A stretch of 64,000 nt of DNA. Source: Pararhizobium polonicum. GTDB taxonomy: Bacteria > Pseudomonadota > Alphaproteobacteria > Rhizobiales > Rhizobiaceae. The notes beneath the pieces are model-generated. The model worked only from the letters and a program-made list of their open reading frames with translations. It was not told where the DNA came from and ran no database searches. Position numbers and translations under genes: made by a program. Within the stretch, counting starts at the first letter, position 1; each line of letters starts with the position of its first letter. The stretch spans positions 186,001 to 250,000 of the forward strand of contig NZ_LGLV01000012.1 of the NCBI RefSeq assembly GCF_001687365.1, read 5' to 3'. Shown piece after piece: positions 1 to 9,373 of the stretch.

Positions 1-652
1 TCAGGCGGCCCTCGGACATCACGGCAATATCGGTTGCCAGCGCCATCGCCTCACCCTGATCATGCGTCACATAGATCATCGTCGCGCCGGAGCGGGCATG
101 GAATTCGCGAAAGGTCTCCTCCATCGCCGCCTTCAGGTGGCGGTCGAGATTGGCGAGCGGCTCGTCCAGAAGCACCACGTCGGGCGATGTCACCAGGCAG
201 CGGGCAAGCGCCACGCGCTGCCTCTGACCGCCGGAGAGATCGGCCGGGCGGCGGGCGGCAAACTCCTCCAGACGGACCACCGAGAGCGCATCCCGAACAC
301 GGGTCTCCCATGCCGCACCGGTGACACCGCGCACTTTCAGCGGATAGCCGACGTTCTGCGCAACGGTCATGTGCGGCCAGAGCGCATAGGACTGGAACAC
401 CATCGCCATGTTGCGCTTTTCCGGCGGCAGCGCGCCACTGCCATCCGCAAGCGTCCGCTCGCCAAGGATAATCGAACCGTCGGTCGGTTGCTCGAAGCCG
501 GCGACCATGCGCAGCACCGTCGTCTTGCCGCAGCCGGATGGCCCCAACAGCGCCAGAAACCCACCCTCGCGCACCGTCAGCGACACATCCGAGACGGCGG
601 CCCGGCCGGTTCCGAAATCCTTGCTCAGATGATTGAGGATCAGTTGCGCCAT
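1..652 (-). CDS. ABC transporter ATP-binding protein, Fbp/Pot type (partial)
   Basis: ATPase subunit that powers an importer in the inner membrane. About 217 codons are visible before the window edge cuts off the C-terminal regulatory part. In order: Walker A GPSGCGKTT (about residues 37-45), signature LSGGQRQR, Walker B VVLLDEPL and H-loop YVTHDQ. The ATG at 652-650 lies inside the 3' end of the permease gene (13-base overlap), so translation is probably coupled. With the permease and binding protein upstream on the same strand it forms a complete FbpABC-like importer. The class is clear; the substrate is not fixed by this subunit. Confidence 0.93.
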   Translation of the reverse strand, partial: MAQLILNHLSKDFGTGRAAVSDVSLTVREGGFLALLGPSGCGKTTVLRMVAGFEQPTDGSIILGERTLADGSGALPPEKRNMAMVFQSYALWPHMTVAQNVGYPLKVRGVTGAAWETRVRDALSVVRLEEFAARRPADLSGGQRQRVALARCLVTSPDVVLLDEPLANLDRHLKAAMEETFREFHARSGATMIYVTHDQGEAMALATDIAVMSEGRL

Positions 653-2334
653 GGCAGCACGCCTTTCGGAAGGTGTTTCGCCAGCATTTCCAGCATCAGC
701 ATCAACAGGACCACCATGACGACGACGAGGACGGACAGCGCCGAAGCAAGATCGGAACTGCCGCTGTCGTCGAGATTGAAGATCGCCACCCCGAGCGTCT
801 GCGTGCCTGCCGACCAGAGCAGCGCCGAAACGGTCAATTCGCTGCAGGCGATCAGGAAAACCAGGATGACGGACGCGCCCGCAGCCGGTGCGATGAGCGG
901 CACAAGGATATCGCGCATGCGGCGGCCAAAGCCGGCGCCGGAAAGCCGGGCGGCCTCTTCCAGCGATGGATCGAGCTGCAGGAGGGCGCTGGCGACCGGC
1001 TTCAGGCTGACGGCAAAGAAGCTGGAGAAATAAGCGATCAGGATGATCCAGATCGTTCCGTAGATCGAGACGTTCACAATCGGCAACGGCGCTGCGAACA
1101 GGAGGATGAAGGCGACGGCCAGCACGATACCCGGTAGCGCATAGGGAATTTCGATCAGACCGGTGAGGATGGTGGCCAGCTTTCCCGGACGGCGGGCGAG
1201 CAGATAGGCGGTCAAAACGGTGAACAGCAGCAGCCCGCACGCCGTCGTCCCGGCCAGGAAAAGCGAATTGGCAAACGCCGTCAGCGTGACGGACTGGCGC
1301 AACAGGATTTCGCGGTAGGCATCGAGCGACATGGTTGTGAGGTTGAGCGGCACGCCATAGGCGGGCACCAGCGAACTGGCAACCAGCGCTGCCAGCGGCG
1401 CCACCAACACGAAGAAAAGCACGAGGCAGAATCCGGCCTCGGCGATCAGGCGGAACGGTCCGAGCGAGAAAGCCGCGTTTTGGCCCGACAGGCCGATGAT
1501 GCGGTAATCCCGGCCTCTCAGCGCCCGTTGCTGGACGGCAAGACCCAAGCCGGCGATCACGGCGATCACCATGGAAAGCTGCGACATCTCGGCGAAGGTA
1601 CCGGCACCAAAACTCGAAAGACGGCTGTAGATCAGCGTCGGCAGGACGTAGATCGACGCGGGGATGCCAAGGATAGCCGGAATGCCGAAATTGCCGACGC
1701 CGGAGACGAAGGCGATCGCAGCGCCTGCGATCAATCCAGGCACCGCAAGCGGCAGGATGATATCGCCAAACACGCGCAAGGGAGACGCTCCGGCCAGCCG
1801 CGCCGCCTCCACCCCATCGCGCGGCAGGGGAGCAAGTCCCGCCTTCAACGCCAAAAATACCAGCGGCGCATGCTGGACGCCAAGCAGCAGCGCGATCCCG
1901 CCCAGCGAATAGAGCGGCTGCGGGCTGCCGAGCGGTGGCGCGATCCCCAGTGTCTTCAGCAATGGGCTGGCAGGCCCCGACATCTGCACCCAGGCAAGGG
2001 CGGTCACCTGCGGCGGGATCATCATCGGCAGGACGAAGGCGAAGCTGAATAAGCCCTTTGCACGAAGGTCCGTCAGCGTCACGATAAAGGCGAAGGTGGC
2101 GCCCAGCAGGACCGAAATCACCATGCCGCCAACGGATGTCGTCAGCGTGTTGCGGATGGCAGCCCAGGTCGCGGGCTCGGCAAACAGGCCGGTCGCCCTG
2201 CCCTCCAGCGAAAAACGCAAGCCTGCGAAGAGCAACCGTGCAAGCGGCAGCCCGCTCAGAAGGCAGACGGTGGCGATGACGAGAGGAAGCAGCCAGACGG
2301 GCTGGCTGTTTCCCCGGGCGGAAAATCTGGGCAT
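640..2334 (-). CDS. ABC transporter permease, FbpB-like double-domain
   Basis: Inner-membrane channel of the same importer. At 564 residues it is a fused two-domain permease (about 12 membrane segments), the usual size for FbpB. Each half carries an EAA-type loop: EAARLAGASPLRVFGDIILPLAVPG in the first half and EEAARLSGAGFGRRMRDILVPL in the second, where the ATPase docks. It starts at ATG 2334, 9 bases after the stop of the binding-protein gene, and overlaps the ATPase start. Gene order binding protein, permease, ATPase is the standard one for ferric iron, phosphonate and related solutes. Confidence 0.93.
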   Translation of the reverse strand: MPRFSARGNSQPVWLLPLVIATVCLLSGLPLARLLFAGLRFSLEGRATGLFAEPATWAAIRNTLTTSVGGMVISVLLGATFAFIVTLTDLRAKGLFSFAFVLPMMIPPQVTALAWVQMSGPASPLLKTLGIAPPLGSPQPLYSLGGIALLLGVQHAPLVFLALKAGLAPLPRDGVEAARLAGASPLRVFGDIILPLAVPGLIAGAAIAFVSGVGNFGIPAILGIPASIYVLPTLIYSRLSSFGAGTFAEMSQLSMVIAVIAGLGLAVQQRALRGRDYRIIGLSGQNAAFSLGPFRLIAEAGFCLVLFFVLVAPLAALVASSLVPAYGVPLNLTTMSLDAYREILLRQSVTLTAFANSLFLAGTTACGLLLFTVLTAYLLARRPGKLATILTGLIEIPYALPGIVLAVAFILLFAAPLPIVNVSIYGTIWIILIAYFSSFFAVSLKPVASALLQLDPSLEEAARLSGAGFGRRMRDILVPLIAPAAGASVILVFLIACSELTVSALLWSAGTQTLGVAIFNLDDSGSSDLASALSVLVVVMVVLLMLMLEMLAKHLPKGVLPWRN

Positions 2335-2343
2335 CAGAACCGA

Positions 2344-3324
2344 TCAGTTGCTGCCGAAGATGCCGGAGAAGGTCTTCAGGTCAGCGTCGGAGGTCTTGAC
2401 GGCCGCAGCCGCATCGATCGGCAGAACCTTGATGCTGTCGCGCGCCGGAAAACCCTCCGGAAGGGCAACGCCGTTGCGCGCCGGGATATAGCCCAGCTTG
2501 ACGGAAACCTGCTGGCCCTGCTCGGACAGCAGGAAATCCACGAATTTCTTCGCCGCATCGACGTTCTTCGCGGTCTTCAGGATGGCAACAGGCTCAGTCA
2601 CCGCGCTGACGCCTTCGGCCGGGAAGACGAACTCGACCGGTGCGCCCTTGGCCTTCTCGCGGATCGCCATGAAATCGACGACCATGCCATAGGCCTTCTC
2701 GCCGGTGGCGACAGCCTTCAGAACACCGCCATTGCCGCCGGCAGCCGTCGCGCCGTTTTCGGCAAGCGACTTGTAATAGTCCCAGCCGAAGCCGTCGATG
2801 CCGGCCAGCGTCTGCGCATGGATCAGCGCGGCACCGGATGTCATCGGGCTCGGCATCGTCGTCAGACCCTTGGCTTCCGGCTTGCCCAGATCCTTCCAGC
2901 CGGCCGGCTTCATCGAAGCGGCGGTGTTGTAGATGATCCCCGTGGTAATCATCTTGGTCGAATAATAGGCGCCATCGGCATCATAAAGCGCGGCGTCATA
3001 ATTGGCGGCTTCCGGCGATTTGTAGTTTAGAAGCTGGCCGGCTTCCTTCATGCGCTGCAGCGTCACCGTATCGGCGATCAGAAGCACGTCGGCCACCGGG
3101 TTGCCGGCCTCGATCTCCGCCATCAGCTTGGCCATGATCTTGGTGGTGCCGTCGCGCACCCATTCGACGTCAATACCCGGATTGGCGGCCTTGAAGGCAT
3201 CGACGGTCGCCTGCGCGTCCTCGTTCGGCTGGCTGGTGTAGAGCACCAGATTTTCGGCCTGCGCCGGAACGGCGATCAGGCTGGCGGCAACAAGCGCGGC
3301 AAACGCGCCAAGCAATATTTTCAT
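2344..3324 (-). CDS. Periplasmic substrate-binding protein of Fbp/Afu-type importer
   Basis: Exported solute receptor, 326 residues. The signal peptide runs from MKILLGAF to AVPAQA, and the mature protein begins ENLVLYTSQPNEDAQ, typical of the AfuA/FbpA family. The start at 3324 is chosen because it gives a clean signal peptide and AAGGA sits 9-10 bases upstream; a longer reading to 3480 would bury the signal. The C-terminal tyrosine pair that binds iron in classical FbpA is not evident, so phosphonate, sugar phosphate or another anion is also possible. First gene of the three-gene operon. No clear RirA or Irr box was found upstream. Confidence 0.9.
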   Translation of the reverse strand: MKILLGAFAALVAASLIAVPAQAENLVLYTSQPNEDAQATVDAFKAANPGIDVEWVRDGTTKIMAKLMAEIEAGNPVADVLLIADTVTLQRMKEAGQLLNYKSPEAANYDAALYDADGAYYSTKMITTGIIYNTAASMKPAGWKDLGKPEAKGLTTMPSPMTSGAALIHAQTLAGIDGFGWDYYKSLAENGATAAGGNGGVLKAVATGEKAYGMVVDFMAIREKAKGAPVEFVFPAEGVSAVTEPVAILKTAKNVDAAKKFVDFLLSEQGQQVSVKLGYIPARNGVALPEGFPARDSIKVLPIDAAAAVKTSDADLKTFSGIFGSN

Positions 3325-3584
3325 CGGAGGTGATCCTTCTTGAACGGCTGGACCGATGGATAGTGGCGGCATTTGACAGGCATGTGACACGGGCCAAACA
3401 GCACACCCGCATGGCAGGGCGGCAACGGCAGACCGCCCGCAACGCCCACCGGATCGATAGCCGGCTTCCGGATGGAACATATCTGGGTGGATTGGCGTCC
3501 ATGCACCTAAACTTGTTGATTATATTAGGAATATCTGCGATTCGAAAAGCGGGGCGCAATACGCGGCCCCCCGGGGGAAGATCG

Positions 3585-5486
3585 ATGAGCAAGGGTACGG
3601 CATGGGGCGCACGGCTGCGCTATGCGTTCGACAAGAGCATGGCCGCAGGCTCGATCGCGCTGATCGGCTGGCTGGCGGTCATTTCACTGATCGTCATCAT
3701 CGTTGCCGGCGCCTTTCTCGCGCTCACACAAATTGCCCCGGACGGCGGTCAGCCGGTCAGCTTCATCGAAGGGGCCTGGGAATCGCTGATGCGGACCATG
3801 GACGCCGGCACCATGGGCGGAGACGTCGGCTGGAGCTTTCGCGGCGTGTCGCTGTTCGTCACCATCGCCGGCATCTTCGTCTTCTCGGCCCTGATCGGCG
3901 TGCTCAGCTCCGGCCTTGAAAACAAACTCGGCGAGCTGCGCAAGGGCCGTTCCCAGGTACTGGAAAACGACCATACGATCATCCTCAACTGGTCTCCCTC
4001 GATCTTCGACGTCATTTCCGAGCTGGTCATCGCCAATACCAGCCGCAGGAAGCCGCGCATCGTCATCATGGCCAACAAGGACAAGGTGGAGATGGAAGAC
4101 GAGATCGCCACCAAGGTGGCCGACCTCAAGAACACAAGGATCGTCTGCCGCAGCGGCGACCCGACCGACCTCTACGATCTCAATATCGTCAATCCGCAGA
4201 CGTCGCGCTCCGTTATCGTGCTGTCGCCGGAAGGCGACGATCCGGACTCCCAGGTGATCAAAAGCGTGCTGGCGCTGGTGAATGCCCCCAACCGCCGCGC
4301 CAAGCCCTATCAGATCGCCGCCGAAATCCGCGACAGCCGGAACGCCGATGTCGCCCGTATCGTCGGTGGCAGCGAGCTGCAGCTCATTCTCGCCGACGAC
4401 CTGATTTCCCGCATCGTCGTGCATTCCAGCCGCCAGTCGGGCCTCAGCGCCGTCTATTCCGAACTTCTCGATTTCGACGGCTGCGAGATCTATACGCTGG
4501 AGCAGCCCGACATCACCGGCAAGAGCTTTGCCGCTGCCGTCATGGCCTATGAGACCTCATCGCTGATCGGGCTTTGCGACCAAGAGGGCAAGGTGCACCT
4601 CAACCCGGCGCCAAGCCGCATCTTCAAGCCGGGCGAGCGCGCCGTCATCATTGCCGAGGACGATACCGCCATCCAATCCGGAAGCCACGAAATCCATATC
4701 GAGAAGGATGCCATCCTTCCCGTCGGCGTGCGCGAACAGGGGCCGGAACGGACGCTGCTTCTCGGCTGGAACCGCCGCGGCCCGATCATCACCTTCGAAC
4801 TGTCGCGCTATGTCGCCCCCGGTTCGCTGCTGACGATCGCCGCCAACACGCCGCAGCTCGAGGACGAAATCAATGCGCTCAAGGTGGCCAACGGCAATAT
4901 GGCCGTCGACTACCGCATCATCGACACCAGCAACCGTGCCGAACTCGATGCGCTCGACATCCCCGGCTACGACCACGTGCTCGTTCTCGGCTACAGCGAC
5001 CACATGGCGCCGCAGCCGGCCGACACCCGCACGCTGGTGACGCTGCTGCAACTGCGCAAGATCGCCGAACAGGCGGGCCGCCACATCAGCGTCGTCAGCG
5101 AGATGACCGATGTGCGCAACCGGGAGCTGGCGGAAGTCACCCGCGCCGACGATTTCGTCGTCAGCAACAAGCTGGTCAGCCTGATGCTGGCGCAGGCCTC
5201 CGAAAACGAACGCATGGCGGCGATCTTCGACGAACTTCTCGACGAGGACGGCTCGGAAATCTACATGCGGCCTGTCAGCGACTATGTCGCCATCGGCGAA
5301 CCGGTGACCTTCTACACGATCTGTCTTGCCGCCCTGCGCCGCGGCGAGGTCGCCATCGGCTACCGCCGCCAAAGGGCCGACGATCCGGATCCGCGCCGGC
5401 TCGGCGGCGTCACCGTCAATCCACCGAAGTCTGAAAAACTGCTCTACAGCGCAGCGGACCGCATCATCGTGCTTGCCAAGGACTGA
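3585..5486 (+). CDS. CASTOR/POLLUX-like ion channel with RCK-type domains
   Basis: Predicted cation channel of 633 residues. Two membrane segments (about 22-46 and 87-110) flank a pore-like loop (62-84). They are followed by two large NAD-binding/RCK-type regions beginning ENDHTIILNWSP and RTLLLGWNRRG. This matches the bacterial relatives of the plant nuclear channels CASTOR, POLLUX and DMI1. Start ATG 3585 follows GGGGGAAG; the open frame extends upstream to 3330 but without a credible start. It is divergent from the ABC operon and closed by a strong terminator. The transported ion and ligand cannot be read from sequence. Confidence 0.85.
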   Translation: MSKGTAWGARLRYAFDKSMAAGSIALIGWLAVISLIVIIVAGAFLALTQIAPDGGQPVSFIEGAWESLMRTMDAGTMGGDVGWSFRGVSLFVTIAGIFVFSALIGVLSSGLENKLGELRKGRSQVLENDHTIILNWSPSIFDVISELVIANTSRRKPRIVIMANKDKVEMEDEIATKVADLKNTRIVCRSGDPTDLYDLNIVNPQTSRSVIVLSPEGDDPDSQVIKSVLALVNAPNRRAKPYQIAAEIRDSRNADVARIVGGSELQLILADDLISRIVVHSSRQSGLSAVYSELLDFDGCEIYTLEQPDITGKSFAAAVMAYETSSLIGLCDQEGKVHLNPAPSRIFKPGERAVIIAEDDTAIQSGSHEIHIEKDAILPVGVREQGPERTLLLGWNRRGPIITFELSRYVAPGSLLTIAANTPQLEDEINALKVANGNMAVDYRIIDTSNRAELDALDIPGYDHVLVLGYSDHMAPQPADTRTLVTLLQLRKIAEQAGRHISVVSEMTDVRNRELAEVTRADDFVVSNKLVSLMLAQASENERMAAIFDELLDEDGSEIYMRPVSDYVAIGEPVTFYTICLAALRRGEVAIGYRRQRADDPDPRRLGGVTVNPPKSEKLLYSAADRIIVLAKD

Positions 5487-5489
5487 TCT

Positions 5490-5537
5490 GGGACGGAAAA
5501 ATGAGGGCGGGGTTTCCGTCCCTCCCTCTTTCTTTTT
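5490..5537 (+). terminator. Rho-independent terminator of the CASTOR-like gene
   Basis: A perfect 10-base stem pairs GGGACGGAAA (5490-5499) with TTTCCGTCCC (5513-5522) around a 13-base loop, followed by a T-rich tract. It sits 4 bases after the stop codon and separates the channel gene from the reductase gene. Confidence 0.75.
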
Positions 5538-5596
5538 TGCCGCATGGGACTAGCTTAACCCAAGCTCCGCAATTCCAACCTCATCGGAAAATCATC

Positions 5597-6646
5597 ATGG
5601 AATATCGTCTTCTCGGCCGCTCCGGCCTCAAGGTTTCGACACTGACCGTGGGCACCATGACCTTTGGCGGCAAGGGCTGGGCAAAGACCGTCGGCGATCT
5701 CGGCGTGGCAGAGGCCAAGAAACTTGTCGATATGTCTCTCGATGCCGGCGTCAACCTGATCGACACGGCGGATGTCTATTCCAACGGCGTCTCCGAGGAA
5801 ATTATCGGTGAGATCATCGGCGGCAAGCGCAGGAACGACGTGCTGCTCGCCACCAAGGCCCGCTTTCCGATGGGCGACGGCCCGAACGATGCCGGCTCCT
5901 CGCGCCATCACCTGATCCGCGCCTGCGAGGCAAGCCTGAAGCGGCTGAAGACCGACGTCATCGATCTCTACCAGCTGCACGAATGGGATGGCCTCACACC
6001 GCTGGAAGAAACGATGGAAGCGCTGGACATGCTCGTGCGTCAGGGCAAGGTGCGCTATATCGGCTGCTCCAACTTCTCCGGTTGGCACATCATGAAGGCG
6101 CTCGGCGTCAGCACGAGCGAGCATCGCCAGCGCTTCGTCAGCCAGCAGATTCACTACTCGCTCGAATCGCGCGACGCCGAATATGAGCTGCTGCCCGTGT
6201 CGATCGACCAGGGGCTTGGCGTGCTGGTCTGGAGCCCGCTGGCCGGCGGCCTTCTCTCTGGCAAGCACCGCCGCGACAAGACGGCCGAAGGCTCGCGCCA
6301 GCTGGCCGGCTGGGACGAACCGCCGATCCGCGACGAGGACCGCCTGTGGGATATCGTCGACACCCTCGTCGATATCGCCGAAAGCCGCAATGTCTCTGGC
6401 GCGCAGGTGGCGCTCGCCTGGCTGATCGGCCGCAAGGCCGTCACCTCCGTCATCATCGGTGGCCGCACCAAGGCGCAGTTCAAGGACAACCTTGCCAGCG
6501 CCGAACTGGTCCTGACCACCGAGGAACGCCAGCGCCTCGACGACGTCAGCGCTCCGCCGATCCTCTATCCCTACTGGCATCAGGTCCGCACCGCCAAGGA
6601 CCGGCTGGGAGAAGCGGATCTGTCGCTGCTAGGGCCGCATACATAA
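5597..6646 (+). CDS. Aldo/keto reductase
   Basis: NADPH-dependent oxidoreductase of the YajO/YccK-like aldo/keto reductase branch, 349 residues. It begins MEYRLLGRSGLKVSTLTVG. Catalytic residues are recognisable: Asp-Tyr in the motif LIDTADVYSNG, the Lys in LLATKARF, and the His in DLYQLHEWD. The strand motif VRYIGCSNFSGW and the cofactor motif SVIIGGRTKAQFKDN are present. The internal start at 5597 is preferred over the open frame from 5501, which reads through terminator sequence. Single gene; physiological aldehyde substrate unknown. Confidence 0.9.
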   Translation: MEYRLLGRSGLKVSTLTVGTMTFGGKGWAKTVGDLGVAEAKKLVDMSLDAGVNLIDTADVYSNGVSEEIIGEIIGGKRRNDVLLATKARFPMGDGPNDAGSSRHHLIRACEASLKRLKTDVIDLYQLHEWDGLTPLEETMEALDMLVRQGKVRYIGCSNFSGWHIMKALGVSTSEHRQRFVSQQIHYSLESRDAEYELLPVSIDQGLGVLVWSPLAGGLLSGKHRRDKTAEGSRQLAGWDEPPIRDEDRLWDIVDTLVDIAESRNVSGAQVALAWLIGRKAVTSVIIGGRTKAQFKDNLASAELVLTTEERQRLDDVSAPPILYPYWHQVRTAKDRLGEADLSLLGPHT

Positions 6647-6655
6647 AACGGACGC

Positions 6656-7063
6656 CTATGACGCCTCGAAAGGATTGAGCAACCGCACGGGAAAGTGCTC
6701 GAAATCCCTGACATTGCGGGTGACGACCGTCAGGCCGTGAACGATGGCCGTGGCCGCGATCATCGCATCGGCAATCAGATGCGGCGATTGCCGATGCATG
6801 AGCTTTGCCCATACGATCATGCATTGCCCGTCCATCGGCAACACGCTCATGCTCTGCATCATCTGGCCGAGCCATGCTTCGATCACGTCCGCCCGCTGGC
6901 TGTCCTGTTCGCGGGCGGCTTCAATGCCCCGCTGAATTTCGCCGACGGTGATCGCGGATACCGCAAGCATCCGTTCGTCCGTGGCGCGAACCCAGGCCAC
7001 GACGCCGCCGTGCGGTTTTGGCTTTCGAAGTTCGGATACGACATTGGTATCGAGAAGATACAC
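6656..7063 (-). CDS. vapC: PIN-domain ribonuclease toxin, VapC family
   Basis: 135-residue toxin of a type II toxin-antitoxin pair. It shows the PIN acidic residues in LLDTNVVSE near the N-terminus, GEIQRGIEA, DAMIAATAI and TRNVRDF near the C-terminus, consistent with a Mg-dependent RNase. It starts at GTG 7063, 2 bases after the antitoxin stop, with GAGGA upstream. It is read after the antitoxin in the usual order. The target RNA (often initiator tRNA in this family) cannot be told from sequence. Confidence 0.92.
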   Translation of the reverse strand: MYLLDTNVVSELRKPKPHGGVVAWVRATDERMLAVSAITVGEIQRGIEAAREQDSQRADVIEAWLGQMMQSMSVLPMDGQCMIVWAKLMHRQSPHLIADAMIAATAIVHGLTVVTRNVRDFEHFPVRLLNPFEAS

Positions 7064-7065
7064 AG

Positions 7066-7323
7066 CTAGTCCTCAACCGAAACCGGACGCCACGCCCAAT
7101 CGCCGCGCGTCGGAATGTCCAGTTCGAATCGTGGCTCGGCGGCCAGAAGGACGTCTTTCACACCCGGTTTTGCCCGCTTGTTGAGATCATTCCAGTCCTG
7201 CAGCCGAACGAGCACCGCTTTGGCCTCGCCACGCCGCGACACAACCTGCGGCCCTTCTGTCAGGCATGTCTCCAGAAATTCGCTGAAATGCGCTTTCGCA
7301 TCTTGAACCGGCCATTCGCGCAT
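7066..7323 (-). CDS. Antitoxin, Phd/YefM-like
   Basis: 85-residue antitoxin partner of the PIN toxin. The N-terminal part MREWPVQDAKAHFSEFL, followed by VVSRRGEAKAVLV, is the Phd/YefM DNA-binding fold. The C-terminus is the expected toxin-binding tail. ATG 7323 is chosen: GGGTGA precedes it and the N-terminus matches the family, while a longer frame to 7392 would run through the operator palindrome. Such proteins repress their own operon. Confidence 0.88.
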   Translation of the reverse strand: MREWPVQDAKAHFSEFLETCLTEGPQVVSRRGEAKAVLVRLQDWNDLNKRAKPGVKDVLLAAEPRFELDIPTRGDWAWRPVSVED

Positions 7324-7337
7324 CGTTTCACCCCATA

Positions 7338-7363
7338 GATGACTAGTCAGCAATCTAGTCATC
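7338..7363. promoter_or_regulatory. Inverted repeat, likely autoregulatory operator of the toxin-antitoxin operon
   Basis: GATGACTAG (7338-7346) and CTAGTCATC (7355-7363) are perfect inverted 9-mers with an 8-base spacer. The left part also contains the perfect 10-base palindrome TGACTAGTCA (7340-7349). It lies 15 bases upstream of the antitoxin start, where Phd/YefM repressors bind. Confidence 0.6.
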
Positions 7364-7470
7364 TTAACGAATAAATACAAGAATATTGCCATTTCGCTTT
7401 ACCGGCCACCCCGATAGAGTTTACCGGCCTGACGATAAAGGGCCCCTCGAATCTCCACAGGATCGCGTCC

Positions 7471-9135
7471 ATGCCGTCTGCCGACCGCTCAATCATTCGC
7501 AAGAACCTGTCGCGCGCAGGCGCGCTTTCCGTCGAAATGACCCGCTGGCCGAGCGTCACGGAGAGCGACGGCGAAGCCGCCTTTTCCGGGCGCCTGATGG
7601 AATGGCTCGCCGCCACGCCATATTTCCGCCGGCACCCCGAAAACCTGCTGGCGCGGGACACCCACGGCGATCCGGCACGGCAAAACGTGCTGGCACTGGT
7701 GCGCGGCAAGGGCCGGCGATGCCTGGTGCTGGCCGGACATTTCGATACCGTCTCGATCGCCAACTACGGTTCACTGGTCTCCCTTGCCTGCGAGCCGGAG
7801 ACGCTGACAGAGGCACTGATAACGGAGCTGTCAGCGAAAATCCGCAATCCGTCAGAGGACAAGGCGCTGGCCGATCTCGTCAGCGGCGATTTTCTGGCAG
7901 GCCGGGGCCTGCTCGACATGAAGAGCGGCCTTGCCGCCGGTATCGTGGCGCTGGAGCGTTTTGCAGAACTCGACGAGCCGCCCGGCAACCTCCTGTTCGT
8001 CGCCACGCCGGATGAGGAAAACCGCTCGCGCGGCATGCGTGCCCTACGCGACGCCCTGCCCGCCATCGCCGAAAAGTTCGACCTCGACATTATCGGCGGC
8101 ATCAATCTCGATGCCAGCGGCGATGATGGCGACGGCGAGGAAGGCCGTGCCGTCTATCTCGGCTCTGTCGGCAAGTTCTCGCCCTTCGCCTTCGTCGCCG
8201 GCCGGCCCACCCATGCGGGCTATGCCTTTAACGGCGTCAGCGCCCATCTGATCGGCGCCGAGATCATGCGCGCCATGGAGACGAACAGTGCGCTCTGCGA
8301 CGAAGCCCACGGCGAGCTCTCGCCGGCACCGGTCTGCCTCGAGGCCAAGGATGTCCGCCACGGCTACGAGGTGACGACACCGGCCCATGTCTGGCTGTCG
8401 TTCAACTGGCTGACACACCGCCGCACGCCGGAAGATGTTCTCACCGAGTTTCGCGCGATCGCCGCGACCGCAATGCGAACGGCACTCGATGCGCAGACAC
8501 GGAATGCCGAAGCCTTCTTTGCGCGGCAACGCTCCGGCCATGCTCAGACGCACGAAGGACAGGTGCTCTCCTATGCCGAACTGCACGATCTGGCCATTTC
8601 TCATGGCGGGCAAGCGGCTGCCGATCGGCTGAAGGCGCTCGACCGGTCCCTGTCTGCCGGCGAAGACCCGCTGTCGACCACCCGCCAGATCGTTGCGGCT
8701 ACGCTGGCCGAGGCAGGCCTTGAAGGCCCTCTGGTCATCGTCGGATTCTCGACGCTGCATTATCCACGCGTGCATCTGGACAGCGCCGGAGATCAGGGCA
8801 GATCATTCGAAAAAGCCATGATGTCAGCCGCTGAAAAATGCGTGCAGCAGCACGGGACAAGCATCAAGGCGAAACAGTTCTTCGCCGGCATCTCGGATAT
8901 GAGCTTCTTCGGACATCGCCCGGCCACTGGTCAAACACAGCTTTTATCGGCCAACACGCCCTGCTCGGCCTTCGTCGACGCCGCACCGGACGGGCTCTTG
9001 TCCTATCCGGTGGTCAATATCGGTCCATGGGGGCGCGACTATCATCAGAAATGGGAGCGCGTCCACATGGGATATGCCTTCGACGTGCTCCCCGATCTCA
9101 TCTACGAGGCTGCCATGGCTTGCCTCGGAGAGTAA
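7471..9135 (+). CDS. M20-family metallopeptidase, RocB-like
   Basis: 554-residue zinc hydrolase of the M20 clan. It resembles RocB-type proteins by length and by the long insert after the metal motif. Metal ligands are visible in LAGHFDTVS (His90, Asp92), GRGLLDMKSG (bridging Asp) and TPDEENRSRG (catalytic Glu pair). A dimerisation-type segment follows, then PVVNIGPWGRDYHQKWERV with a late histidine ligand. ATG 7471 has AGGA 9 bases upstream. RocB has been linked to arginine use in Bacillus; no arginine genes flank it here, so the substrate is open. Confidence 0.82.
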   Translation: MPSADRSIIRKNLSRAGALSVEMTRWPSVTESDGEAAFSGRLMEWLAATPYFRRHPENLLARDTHGDPARQNVLALVRGKGRRCLVLAGHFDTVSIANYGSLVSLACEPETLTEALITELSAKIRNPSEDKALADLVSGDFLAGRGLLDMKSGLAAGIVALERFAELDEPPGNLLFVATPDEENRSRGMRALRDALPAIAEKFDLDIIGGINLDASGDDGDGEEGRAVYLGSVGKFSPFAFVAGRPTHAGYAFNGVSAHLIGAEIMRAMETNSALCDEAHGELSPAPVCLEAKDVRHGYEVTTPAHVWLSFNWLTHRRTPEDVLTEFRAIAATAMRTALDAQTRNAEAFFARQRSGHAQTHEGQVLSYAELHDLAISHGGQAAADRLKALDRSLSAGEDPLSTTRQIVAATLAEAGLEGPLVIVGFSTLHYPRVHLDSAGDQGRSFEKAMMSAAEKCVQQHGTSIKAKQFFAGISDMSFFGHRPATGQTQLLSANTPCSAFVDAAPDGLLSYPVVNIGPWGRDYHQKWERVHMGYAFDVLPDLIYEAAMACLGE

Positions 9136-9373
9136 GCATAGTCGTGGCGGATCAAGACGAAAAGGGCACGAGAGGCCGCAGCCCTTTCATCGGGACTGGA
9201 TATTACCTGCCCCGTCCAGCTACGATCAAGAAATCGCCACGAGGATGCGATACATTTTTAACCACTCTTCCGGATACGAATCCGTCTGCATCGGCAATTT
9301 CAACCTATCGTTAGCACTCAGCCTATACATTCCCGCAACCTTGGTACGACGCCAGATTGCGGAGAGTTGAAGT

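Noticed and set aside
3326-3340. Minus-strand GGATCACCTCC just before the binding-protein start, identical to the 3' end of 16S rRNA
   Set aside because: No other rRNA sequence surrounds it; it is a short chance match in a 5' leader.
3325-3584. Possible iron-responsive (RirA/Irr) box upstream of the Fbp-type operon
   Set aside because: No TGA-N9-TCA or TTCTAAA-like palindrome could be found, so iron regulation is not claimed.
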